Program-made: the position numbers and the translations under genes
Notes under the pieces: generated by a model
What the model was told of the DNA's origin: nothing
Database searches by the model: none
The model's input: the letters and a program-made list of their open reading frames with translations, nothing else
In this document: positions 54,850-62,938 of the stretch, piece after piece
Layout of the letters: every line of letters begins with the position of its first letter
How positions within the stretch are numbered: position 1 is the first letter of the stretch
Source: Streptococcus xiaochunlingii
GTDB lineage: Bacteria > Bacillota > Bacilli > Lactobacillales > Streptococcaceae
Reading direction: 5' to 3'
Assembly (NCBI RefSeq): GCF_006385805.1
Contig: NZ_VFSG01000001.1
Span: 930,001-994,000 of the forward strand
DNA length: 64,000 nt

Positions 54850-56904
54850 TTACCGATTCCGAGCATAATTGATCATGTCATAAGGAAGAGTATTGGCACT
54901 TTCTCTTAAGGAATAGTTTTCCAATTCGTTGACATTTTGGCGCATGCGACGCGCATACTTGGCCGAAATCAAGTGCTGCTCCTCATATTCGAAAATCAAT
55001 TTTCTTTCTAAGTAATAGCCTCTTAGCATCTCGTCAATATTATTAGGCTTGATGCGATTGATAACCCGCTCTACAAAAGCACCACTGGTAATCAACGATG
55101 TTTCTCGCAGACGAGATTCTTGAAGGAAGGAAATCAAGGTACTCCGATAAATCCCTTTTAGGTTTTCCAAACTCTCGATAATGATTTCCGTATTGGCCAG
55201 ATACAAGGCAGCAATCTGGTCATAGTCGATGGCTTCAAGCTTGTAATTCTCTCCATTTTTCCATGCCCGAATACCGGAACCAAAGGTCACAAGCTCGTGC
55301 AACAGCAGGCGGAGCAGGCGGAAGAGCACCAAGAAATAATAGGTCAGGCGCGATGATAGATTGCGGTTGACCTTCTGCTCCATGGCCCGAAGATAACGTT
55401 GATAGACATGGTAACTTCTATCTCGAATCTTTCCTTCTTCATAAGCCTGTTCCAAACCATCATTCTCAATACTGAGTATAAGGAGTTTTAGTTGTTCCCA
55501 GTCTCTTTGGGTCGCTTTATCCTCCTGACTGAGAATCATATTTTCTATCCGCCCATGATAATTATCAATCGCAGCATAGAGAGGTCCCTTCTGCTTGGTC
55601 ACCGTCAAGTCTTTCTCCAATAGCATGACGACATCATTCAAGATAGCAATATGCATCAAATGATCATTGGATTCCTCTTTGTCCTCGGATAGTTTTGGTA
55701 GGACGAGAAGTCCGATTAAGAAACTACACAAGGTGACCCCTGCTACTAAAAACAAGAGAACTGGATATTCTGCTTCTAGATGCGTCGGTATCAAGAGAAT
55801 GGTCGCGATGGACACTGTTCCTTTGACCCCTGAAAAGGTCAACAAGAGGGCATCTTTTAGATACTTATCAATGGATTTTTTCAATCGGAAACCCCTATAC
55901 CAGTAAAATCCATACACCATCAAAAAGCGAATCAGGAACAAGAGCCCCGTCAATAAGAGAACAGTCACAATCAAGAGCAGATTGTTGTAAAAGGGAGTCC
56001 TCAAAATTGGCTCAGAAATCATCTCCAGCTCCATCCCCAAGAGGACAAAGACAGACCCATTGAGGACAAAATTGACTGTATTCCATACCGTATGCGTGAC
56101 CGTATCCACCTTGGCTTCTAGTAGGGTAATTTTCTTAAAACGACTAGCCTTTAGGATCCCAGCCACGACAACCGCAATAATCCCTGATACATGGATCTCT
56201 TCTGCGATAAAGAAGGTCAGTAAGGGGAGACTCAATTCTAAAATGAGTTCACTGGCAATATCCGTTGCCCGAACACTGAGCAGTAATTTTTGAAGCCCAC
56301 GGTTGACAGCAGCTGTCACAATCCCGACCGCAAACCCTCCTAAAATAGAGATGACCAAGTCCCAACTAGCTTGGCCCAAGGAAAAGACTCCAGTGGTCCA
56401 TGCAGCTAGGGCCACACGAAAGGCCACCAAGCCTGAAGCATCGTTGAGCAAGCCCTCTCCTTTTAGAATATTGGAGATTCGTTTTGGAAAGGTAAAGCGT
56501 TCCGAAAGGGAGGCAAAAGCCACCAAATCAGTCGGCCCGAGCGCTGCCCCTACTGCCATACAGGCTGCTAGTGGAATTCCTAACCACAAGAGATGGGCCA
56601 ACCACCCCAAGCTAAGGGTCGAAATAAAAATAACCGGGAAGATTAAAAAGGCGATAATGCGCCAGTGCTTCAGAATCGAGGTAATGTCTGCTTCTTCTGC
56701 TTCTCGAAAGAGCAATGGTCCAATAACCAAGGCCAAAAATAGCTCGGTATCTAAGTGGTACTCCGAATTGGGTAAGAGAAAGCCAATCCCAATCCCCAAT
56801 AATATCTGGATCAAAGGGAGGGGTAAAGTCGGAATCAACTTATTGGTCGCATTGGAGACAATCAGGATCAAGGAAAAGACAATGGCGTATACAAGAATCT
56901 CCAT
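54850..56904 (-). CDS. Na+/H+ antiporter, CPA1/NhaP family
   Basis: 684 residues. About twelve helices fill residues 1-410, with the ion-site motifs LGPTDLVAFASLSERF and GLLNDASGLVAFRVAL (ND pair). A long cytoplasmic tail of about 270 residues is mainly helical and probably regulatory. It exchanges Na+ (or K+) for H+. It ends an operon and starts 3 bases after the small 87-codon gene. Confidence 0.92.
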   Translation of the reverse strand: MEILVYAIVFSLILIVSNATNKLIPTLPLPLIQILLGIGIGFLLPNSEYHLDTELFLALVIGPLLFREAEEADITSILKHWRIIAFLIFPVIFISTLSLGWLAHLLWLGIPLAACMAVGAALGPTDLVAFASLSERFTFPKRISNILKGEGLLNDASGLVAFRVALAAWTTGVFSLGQASWDLVISILGGFAVGIVTAAVNRGLQKLLLSVRATDIASELILELSLPLLTFFIAEEIHVSGIIAVVVAGILKASRFKKITLLEAKVDTVTHTVWNTVNFVLNGSVFVLLGMELEMISEPILRTPFYNNLLLIVTVLLLTGLLFLIRFLMVYGFYWYRGFRLKKSIDKYLKDALLLTFSGVKGTVSIATILLIPTHLEAEYPVLLFLVAGVTLCSFLIGLLVLPKLSEDKEESNDHLMHIAILNDVVMLLEKDLTVTKQKGPLYAAIDNYHGRIENMILSQEDKATQRDWEQLKLLILSIENDGLEQAYEEGKIRDRSYHVYQRYLRAMEQKVNRNLSSRLTYYFLVLFRLLRLLLHELVTFGSGIRAWKNGENYKLEAIDYDQIAALYLANTEIIIESLENLKGIYRSTLISFLQESRLRETSLITSGAFVERVINRIKPNNIDEMLRGYYLERKLIFEYEEQHLISAKYARRMRQNVNELENYSLRESANTLPYDMINYARNR

Positions 56905-56907
56905 CCC

Positions 56908-57171
56908 TTATCCTCCTGATCGTTGGTTACAACAGTCCTCAAAGAGTTGCTTTTGTTCTTGGATCTTTTGATCAATCTTTGTCAGATCCTTGTGCTCAAT
57001 TTTCTTCTGGCAACGTTCCATTTCAAGAGAAACCAGCTTCTTCTTGATTTTGATCATCTTTTTGCTCATCCGTGCTTCATCTAAAAAACCAACGGCACGT
57101 TCATGAGAGGTGGACTCCACAAAATCGTGGCGAAGAGCATCAATTTTATTTTTTAAAAATTCTTTATCCAT
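56908..57171 (-). CDS. Small charged helical protein, function unknown
   Basis: 87 residues, very rich in Lys, Glu and Gln, almost entirely helical (KNKIDALRHDFVESTSHERA...KKMIKIKKKLVSLEMERCQKKIEHKDL). Two Cys near the end are not in a clear metal motif. It overlaps the mnmM stop by 8 bases and precedes nhaP by 3, so it is translated as part of the operon. I do not recognise a family. Confidence 0.65.
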   Translation of the reverse strand: MDKEFLKNKIDALRHDFVESTSHERAVGFLDEARMSKKMIKIKKKLVSLEMERCQKKIEHKDLTKIDQKIQEQKQLFEDCCNQRSGG

Positions 57172-57721
57172 GACGGTAACTTTCTAATTTTTCGATCATG
57201 ACCAAAAATGGGGGATGGTTGATCTGGTTCAGGGTCCGGTAAGTAGTGACCGTAAATTCTTGTTGAGGAAGTTGGGAGACAAACTCCAAGACAGCATCTT
57301 TTTCTAGGTCCCCACCCTCATGACCATAATAGATCATAATGGCTATTCGCCCTCCCTTGATCAAGCGGTGACAGAGTTTATCAATGGCTTGAATCGTTGT
57401 TTTAGGCTGGGTAATAATCGACTTGTCTGCTGAAGGAAGATAGCCTAAGTTGAAGATAGCCGCCTTGACCTGGTTTACATAGTGATCTACTTCTTCATGC
57501 CCCTTTAAAAGAAGATGGGCATTGGAAAGTCCTGCTTCTTCCAAGCGCTTTTGCGTATGGACCAAGGCCTGTTCTTGAATATCAAATGCATAGACTTCTT
57601 TGGCTAATTTCGCCAAGAAAAGGGTATCATGCCCATTTCCCATGGTCGCATCAACCACAGTATCTTGATCTGTAATGATCTCCCTAAGAAAATCATGGGC
57701 CATCTCTAATGGTCGCAACAT
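57164..57721 (-). CDS. mnmM: Class I SAM methyltransferase MnmM (YtqB), tRNA wobble uridine
   Basis: 185 residues. SAM motif I is VVDATMGNGHDTLFLAKL; later FNLGYLPSADKSIITQPKTT contains the NLGYLP motif of the family. Family knowledge: B. subtilis YtqB is MnmM, which methylates nm5s2U34 to mnm5s2U34 in tRNA. Its neighbour 10 bases upstream is the radical SAM gene ytqA, a conserved pair. Confidence 0.9.
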   Translation of the reverse strand: MLRPLEMAHDFLREIITDQDTVVDATMGNGHDTLFLAKLAKEVYAFDIQEQALVHTQKRLEEAGLSNAHLLLKGHEEVDHYVNQVKAAIFNLGYLPSADKSIITQPKTTIQAIDKLCHRLIKGGRIAIMIYYGHEGGDLEKDAVLEFVSQLPQQEFTVTTYRTLNQINHPPFLVMIEKLESYRHG

Positions 57722-57731
57722 GCTACTCCTC

Positions 57732-58655
57732 CTATTTTCCTACTTTACAGCCTTGAACACTTCCACGACGACGCATCTCAGCTTCAATGGCATTCAGTAC
57801 TTCCCACTTATTGAGACTCCACATCGGTCCTATCAACATTTCGCGTGGAGCATCTCCTGTAATCCGGTGGATGACGATCTCCTTGGGAATGATCTCTAGT
57901 TGGTCACAGATGACCGACACGTATTCTTCCTGACTCATCAATTGCAATCGCCCTTCATGGTAGTCTCGTTGCATCCGGGTATTGGTCATGAGATGGAGCA
58001 GATGCAATTTAATGCCCTGGATATCGTTGTCTGTTACACAACGGCGGACATTCTCCACCATCATCTCATGCGTCTCCCCAGGAAGACCGTTGATTAAGTG
58101 TAAAACAATCTCTGCCTTAGGGACCTGTTGGCGAATCCGCTTCACCGTTTCCACATAGAGTTCATAGCTATGGGCTCGGTTGATCAATTCAGATGTCGTT
58201 TCATAGGTCGTCTGCAAACCCAGCTCAATAGTCACATGCATGCGCTCTGTCAATTCTGCTAGATAGGCCAACGTTTCATCCGGCAAGCAGTCTGGTCGTG
58301 TCCCGATGTTAATCCCTACGACACCCGGTTCATTGATGGCTTGCTCATAGCGCTCCCGAATGACATCGACGGATTCATGCGTATTAGTGAAATTTTGAAA
58401 ATAGACCAAATACTTTTTGACATCGGGCCATTTGCGGTGCATAAAATCAATTTCTTTGTAAAACTGATCCCGAATAGGGGCGTCTGGTGCTACGATGGCG
58501 TCCCCAGAGCCAGAAACTGTACAAAAAGTACAGCCCCCACGAGCAACAGTTCCATCACGATTGGGACAGTCAAAGCCCGCATCGATTGGGACTTTAAAGG
58601 TCTTTTCTCCAAATAAGGTTCGGTAATAATCATTTAAGGTCGTATAGGATTTCAT
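57732..58655 (-). CDS. TIGR01212-type radical SAM protein (YtqA/YhcC)
   Basis: 307 residues from the ATG at 58655. Cluster cysteines in DCPNRDGTVARGGCTFC (C-x11-C-x2-C), the pattern of this family, followed by NIGTRPDCLPDETL and ELGLQTTYETTSELINR. The reaction is not settled; association with mnmM points to RNA modification. The start was chosen from an excellent promoter whose -10 ends 7 bases before this ATG. Longer frames to 58715 would begin upstream of the transcription start. Confidence 0.88.
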   Translation of the reverse strand: MKSYTTLNDYYRTLFGEKTFKVPIDAGFDCPNRDGTVARGGCTFCTVSGSGDAIVAPDAPIRDQFYKEIDFMHRKWPDVKKYLVYFQNFTNTHESVDVIRERYEQAINEPGVVGINIGTRPDCLPDETLAYLAELTERMHVTIELGLQTTYETTSELINRAHSYELYVETVKRIRQQVPKAEIVLHLINGLPGETHEMMVENVRRCVTDNDIQGIKLHLLHLMTNTRMQRDYHEGRLQLMSQEEYVSVICDQLEIIPKEIVIHRITGDAPREMLIGPMWSLNKWEVLNAIEAEMRRRGSVQGCKVGK

Positions 58656-58662
58656 ACCCCTC

Positions 58663-58691
58663 ATTATAGCAAAAAAGCAGAGTGAACTCAA
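58663..58691 (-). promoter_or_regulatory. ytqA promoter, 7 bases from the start codon
   Basis: TTGAGT (58686-58691), 17-base spacer, TATAAT (58663-58668), then 7 bases and the ATG at 58655. The -35 lies on the last codons of the preceding MGMT gene. This predicts a leaderless mRNA. Confidence 0.75.
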
Positions 58692-58999
58692 AGTTGAGTC
58701 TCCTCTGCTTTCCATTTGTATTTCTTAAGATCCACACAACCGTTGGATTTGCATTCCACCCCTTCTGCCCAGAGAAGCGTGCCTTGCTCTTCCCAATCAG
58801 GAGCCAGGCGACCAGTAGAGGTCACGACCCGATGACAGGGATAGGTCACAGCTTTAGTAGAAGTGGCCAAGACCTTGCCGACCTGGCGAGCATGGCGAGG
58901 ATAGCCAATGAGTTGGGCAATTTGACCATAGGTGGCCACACATCCCAGGGGAATCTGAGCAACGACTTTTAGGACCTTTTCTTCAAATAAATCGTTCAT
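58688..58999 (-). CDS. Short MGMT-family (Ada/Ogt C-terminal domain) protein
   Basis: 103 residues: only the DNA-binding/active domain, with YGQIAQLIGYPRHARQVGKVL and the acceptor motif YPCHRVV. Alkyltransferase-like (ATL) proteins of this size usually have Trp in place of that Cys, so this one keeps the alkyl-accepting residue. It may be a minimal active transferase or an ATL-like damage flag. A second full-length homolog is at 10083. Confidence 0.88.
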   Translation of the reverse strand: MNDLFEEKVLKVVAQIPLGCVATYGQIAQLIGYPRHARQVGKVLATSTKAVTYPCHRVVTSTGRLAPDWEEQGTLLWAEGVECKSNGCVDLKKYKWKAEETQL

Positions 59000-59002
59000 G
59001 CT

Positions 59003-59653
59003 TTACTTCTGCTTACTCTTAAAGCGCCATTCAAAACGCAAACGGTCGTAATAAGGAAAGACCATTTGCAAAAGACCAAATCCCAAAAGCATACTTCCTG
59101 TGACGTCTGTCGGGTAATGAACCCCAACATAGACACGAGATACAACGATGGTCGCCATACAAAGGAAGAGGGCAAGCTGAGCTAGGACTTTCCCAACTTG
59201 AGAGGTCATCCGTTGCCCTACCACAATGATCAAACTACCGAAGACCAGGGTGGCTGCCAAGGAGTGGCCACTTGGAAAAGAATAGCCCCCTTCTTGGACC
59301 AAATGTTGAAGTGCTGGTCGTGGGCGTAAATAGATGTGTTTCAGGATTACCACGAGTAATCCAGTTGTAACCAAACTCCCGGTGAGGAGGAGGGCCTCCG
59401 TATACCATTTCTTCCAGACAAAGAAGAGGACAATGACGCCAACCCAGGATGCAACAACGGGTGTGTTCATCAGCACTGTTACACGGGTAAAGAAGGCTGT
59501 CAAATAGGCTGGTAAATCCCCGCGAATAGCCGATTGAATCGGTTGATCGATTCCGACTAAATTTTCCGGATAAAATTTGACTACATAGCCCAGAATCATA
59601 AATAACAAAAGGGCAAAAGAGCCCTTTAAAAAATGAGATTGTTTATTTTTCAT
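59003..59653 (-). CDS. PAP2-family membrane phosphatase
   Basis: 216 residues, six helices. All three motifs are intact: KHIYLRPRPAL, SFPSGHSLAAT and SRVYVGVHYPTDV. The active site faces outside. Likely substrates are undecaprenyl diphosphate or phosphatidic acid-type lipids. It overlaps the ribU stop by 11 bases, so it is in the FMN-controlled transcript. Confidence 0.92.
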   Translation of the reverse strand: MKNKQSHFLKGSFALLLFMILGYVVKFYPENLVGIDQPIQSAIRGDLPAYLTAFFTRVTVLMNTPVVASWVGVIVLFFVWKKWYTEALLLTGSLVTTGLLVVILKHIYLRPRPALQHLVQEGGYSFPSGHSLAATLVFGSLIIVVGQRMTSQVGKVLAQLALFLCMATIVVSRVYVGVHYPTDVTGSMLLGFGLLQMVFPYYDRLRFEWRFKSKQK

Positions 59654-60200
59654 AGATTTTAAGTAGGGGCTGTACGACGGTATATACCATCCAGAAGGTT
59701 ACAGCCCAAATCAGTCCTTCTATTAGATTAAAGGGAACAACCATACTGAGAAGATACTTTTCAACTCCGACCATCTTTGCGATGTCAAAACCAACAAATT
59801 TGGCATAGAGAGGGATGGCATAATAGTAATTGACCAGCAGCATGGAAATGGTTAAACCAATGGTCCCAACTAGACTAGCAATTACAAACCGAACCTGGCT
59901 TTTCTTCTTATTCCAAATGACTGCAAATGCTAAGACAAAGACTAAGACACCAATGATATTAATCGGTAAGCCAACCAAGGTCTCAGCTCCTCGACCATTC
60001 AAAACCAACTTGAGAACAGATCGAATCAAAACCACCACAACTGAGCTCTTCAAATCTAATAGAACTAAGGCGAGTAAGATTGGGATCGTACTAAAGTCAA
60101 CCTTTAAAAAATCAATCCCTATTGATAGTTGATAAAACATCAATAGAAAAGAAAGTGCAGATAAAACAGCCACTAGGGTCAGTTTACGAGTATTTGTCAT
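59643..60200 (-). CDS. ribU: Riboflavin ECF transporter S component RibU
   Basis: 185 residues from the ATG at 60200 (GGAGG 8 bases upstream). Six helices, N-terminal KLTLVAVLSALSFLLMFYQL typical of ECF S components. The FMN riboswitch upstream identifies the substrate as riboflavin. It works with the shared EcfA1A2T module, which is not in the window. Confidence 0.93.
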   Translation of the reverse strand: MTNTRKLTLVAVLSALSFLLMFYQLSIGIDFLKVDFSTIPILLALVLLDLKSSVVVVLIRSVLKLVLNGRGAETLVGLPINIIGVLVFVLAFAVIWNKKKSQVRFVIASLVGTIGLTISMLLVNYYYAIPLYAKFVGFDIAKMVGVEKYLLSMVVPFNLIEGLIWAVTFWMVYTVVQPLLKIYEK

Positions 60201-60393
60201 CACAGGTTCCTCCAATTTTTACTAAAATTAGAAGAAGTTGGAAAGATTCCCTTAACCTTATTCTATTTCAATCGTTTTAAAGAAAACTTAAACAGTTCCT
60301 TGGTACTTGATTAAAAAAGCCCTGATGCTACAAGAAAAAAGCACAAAGACTGATTTCTTATAAAATCAACAAAATTTCCATCAAGTCCATCGT

Positions 60394-60415
60394 CAAAAAG
60401 AACAGGTTTGTTCCT
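60394..60415 (-). terminator. Terminator of the FMN riboswitch
   Basis: AGGAACA pairs with TGTTCTT around AACC, followed on the minus strand by TTT. It lies just downstream of the aptamer. Confidence 0.7.
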
Positions 60416-60417
60416 CT

Positions 60418-60650
60418 CTCGTCTTCTCCCATCCAGACTATACTGTCGGTTGTGGAATCACACCACATCAGCTTGCGCTCGCGGACTTCTTTTAGAGTAT
60501 GGAAATGGATATTTTTCTTTTAGACGAGGCGACAAGCTCTAGGCATAACTTCTAGTTAGGCAAAGCTTGGCAACAAAGTAGAAAAGGAAAAGAACGTTTC
60601 CTAGTAAAAGTCACCGCCGGTCGGGAATTACACCCTGCCCTGAAGACTCC
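60418..60650 (-). promoter_or_regulatory. FMN riboswitch (RFN element)
   Basis: On the minus strand, GTCTTCAGGGCAGGGTG, AATTCCCGACCGGCGGTGA and, after a long variable arm, GATTCCACAACCGACAG and GTCTGGATGGGAGAAGAC match the RFN core in order. The outer GTCTTC/GAAGAC pair closes P1. High FMN should favour the following terminator and switch off ribU. Confidence 0.95.
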
Positions 60651-60736
60651 TTAATCATAACAAAAAACACCTGCTATTGCAAGTGTTTTGTAATATCAAA
60701 AGTTACAACGAAACTCCTTTTGCAAAGAGCCTCTTC

Positions 60737-61279
60737 CTACTTCAACTTATCTCCCTCATACTGATGGACCAGCTCTAAGCCTGCAAACTCCTGTTGTCTG
60801 AGGGCTTCGTAGACAATCATACAAACTGTATTGGAGACATTCAAGCTTCGAACATGCTCATCATTCATCGGAATCCGAATCGCCTTTTCAGCATGAAGCC
60901 GCATAAAATCCTCCGGTAAGCCTTTGTCCTCACGACCAAAAATGAAATAATGTTCTGCATCATCATTGTAATCTACATCTGAATAGGTCTGGTCAGCAAA
61001 TTTTGAAACCAGGTGGACCTTTCCTCCAGCTGCAGCCTCCATAAATTCATCCAAGCTGTCGTAAAAGCGAACATCTAACTTATCCCAATAATCCAGTCCC
61101 GCACGTTTCATCTTCCGATCATCGATAGGAAAAGCCATGGGCCGAATGATGTGAAGGGGAGCATTGGTAGCTGCACAAGTACGAGCGATGTTCCCTGTGT
61201 TTTGGGGAATTTGAGGTTGATAGAGAACTACATGGTTTTTCGATTTGGTTTCTGTATAAGCTAATTCTTCAATATTCAT
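60737..61279 (-). CDS. trmL: tRNA (cytidine(34)-2'-O)-methyltransferase TrmL
   Basis: 180 residues. SPOUT knot motifs: [20 protein letters not shown] (motif 1), [15 protein letters not shown] (motif 2) and [20 protein letters not shown] (motif 3). It methylates the wobble ribose of tRNA-Leu. The family usually starts near NHVVLYQPQ, so the first 15-18 residues may not be translated; the ATG at 61279 has only a GAGA-like site. Confidence 0.92.
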   Translation of the reverse strand: MNIEELAYTETKSKNHVVLYQPQIPQNTGNIARTCAATNAPLHIIRPMAFPIDDRKMKRAGLDYWDKLDVRFYDSLDEFMEAAAGGKVHLVSKFADQTYSDVDYNDDAEHYFIFGREDKGLPEDFMRLHAEKAIRIPMNDEHVRSLNVSNTVCMIVYEALRQQEFAGLELVHQYEGDKLK

Positions 61280-61297
61280 CACGATCTCATTTCTGGC

Positions 61298-61396
61298 AAA
61301 AAAATAGCCACACTGCCCGGAGTCAAGCTCAGCAAACAGCGTGGTTACGACTTCATTAACTTAACTCACAACAGGTTTGAGGTAAATCAATGAGGT
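61298..61396 (-). promoter_or_regulatory. Structured leader of trmL (23S-methyl RNA motif-like)
   Basis: Two hairpins on the minus strand: first TCATTGATTT/AAGTTAATGA (61393-61384 with 61362-61353), then a terminator-like stem CCACGCTG/CAGTGTGG (61344-61337 with 61315-61308) followed by TTTTTTT (61304-61298). A stem-loop followed by a terminator stem before a SpoU-type methyltransferase gene in Lactobacillales is the description of the 23S-methyl RNA motif. I infer the match from architecture, not from a covariance search. Confidence 0.5.
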
Positions 61397-61405
61397 TACT
61401 GTATC

Positions 61406-61433
61406 AGTATACCACTTTCATGCCTCCTGTCAA
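61406..61433 (-). promoter_or_regulatory. trmL promoter
   Basis: TTGACA (61428-61433), 16-base spacer, TATACT (61406-61411). The start is expected near 61399, at the base of the leader's first hairpin. Confidence 0.8.
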
Positions 61434-61579
61434 CTATTTCGACAAAAAAATTTCACTTTTTTACATTCTCTTTCATGTAGTTTAGAGAATCTGGCTCTTT
61501 ATGCCCTATTTCCACCATTAAGAGGTGATTTTTTTTTGAAAATAGAGTAAGATAGAATCATACTTTGGAGGAAATATTC

Positions 61580-62935
61580 ATGAAAATTATTGTAGTTGGA
61601 GGCGGTAAAGTCGGAACAGCGCTCTGTCGTTCCCTCGTCGCAGAAAATCACGATGTCATCTTGATTGAACAAGATGAAGCCGTCGTTAATCATATTACCA
61701 AACGCTACGATATCATTGGTATTGTTGGAAATGGTGCCAACTTTAAGATTCTCGAACAAGCAGATGTAGCCGACTGTGACATCTTTGTCGCCCTAACAGA
61801 GCAAGACGAAGTCAATATGGTATCTGCCGTCTTAGCCAAAAAAATGGGAGCCAAAGAAACCATTGTCCGGGTCCGCAATCCGGAATACTCAAATTCCTAT
61901 TTTAAAGAGAAAAATATTCTCGGCTTCTCTCTAGTTGTCAATCCTGAGCTTCTTGCTGCCCGCTACATTGCTAATAGCATTGACTTCCCAAATGCCTTAT
62001 CTGTTGAGCACTTCGCTGGTGGGCGAGTGGCCTTCATGGAGTTCAAAATCAAGGAGGAAAGCCCGCTCTGCCAGATGACTCTTTCTCAATTCAGAAAGAA
62101 ATACGGAAACATCATTATCTGTGCTATCGAACGGCAAGGTCAGTTAACGATTCCAGATGGCGACTTCACTTTACAAGCCTTTGATAAGATTTTTATGACT
62201 GGAAATCGAGTGGAGATCGTAGACTTCCACAATAGCATTCGACCGCAAGTTGTTAAAAGCCTGCTTCTGATCGGAGCTGGCAAGATTTCCTACTATCTCC
62301 TAAATATTTTGGAAAATAGCAAACGGAAGATCGACTTAAAAGTCATTGAAATCGATCAAAAACGGGCAGAATGGTTTAGTCAAGAATTCCCTGATCTATA
62401 TGTTATCCAGGGAGATGGGACATCAAAAGATATTCTAATGGAAGAGCGCGCCGGTAACTTTGATGCTGTGGCGACTCTAACAGGGGTCGATGAAGAAAAC
62501 ATTATCGCTTCTATGTTCCTAAATAGTGTAGGTGTTCAAAAGAATATTACCAAGGTCAACCGAACCAGCCTACTGGAAATTATTGATCGGCAAGATTTTT
62601 CAAGTATTGTGACACCCAAAGGAATTGCGGTGGATACCATCATGCACTTCATTCGTGGTCGCTATAATGCCCGCTATTCAAATCTTGAAGCCTTGCACCA
62701 CGTCGCCAACGGTCAAATCGAGACCCTTCAATTCCAGATTCGCGAAGAAAACAAAATGACGGGCAAACCTTTGGCACAACTGAAATTGAAAAAAGGTGTT
62801 CTCATCGCAGCCATTATTCGAAACGGGAAAGCTATTTTCCCAACTGGGGATGACCATCTTTTGATAGGGGATCGCATTATCGTTACTACCCTAATCAGCA
62901 ACATCACTAAAATCTATGATTTGTTAGAGGGGTAA
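61580..62935 (+). CDS. trkA: Trk potassium uptake regulator TrkA
   Basis: 451 residues from the ATG at 61580 (GGAGG 8 bases upstream). Two tandem RCK units: NAD-binding MKIIVVGGGKVGTALCRSL at residue 1 and SLLLIGAGKISYYLLNIL near residue 228, each with a C-terminal ligand-binding TrkA_C part. It gates the TrkH channel in response to nucleotides, possibly also c-di-AMP. It is followed after 3 bases by trkH. Confidence 0.95.
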   Translation: MKIIVVGGGKVGTALCRSLVAENHDVILIEQDEAVVNHITKRYDIIGIVGNGANFKILEQADVADCDIFVALTEQDEVNMVSAVLAKKMGAKETIVRVRNPEYSNSYFKEKNILGFSLVVNPELLAARYIANSIDFPNALSVEHFAGGRVAFMEFKIKEESPLCQMTLSQFRKKYGNIIICAIERQGQLTIPDGDFTLQAFDKIFMTGNRVEIVDFHNSIRPQVVKSLLLIGAGKISYYLLNILENSKRKIDLKVIEIDQKRAEWFSQEFPDLYVIQGDGTSKDILMEERAGNFDAVATLTGVDEENIIASMFLNSVGVQKNITKVNRTSLLEIIDRQDFSSIVTPKGIAVDTIMHFIRGRYNARYSNLEALHHVANGQIETLQFQIREENKMTGKPLAQLKLKKGVLIAAIIRNGKAIFPTGDDHLLIGDRIIVTTLISNITKIYDLLEG

Positions 62936-62938
62936 GCC

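Noticed and set aside
56303..56971. 222-codon plus-strand ORF
   Set aside because: It lies antisense within nhaP; the Lys/Pro/Ala-rich translation is the mirror of the antiporter's codons.
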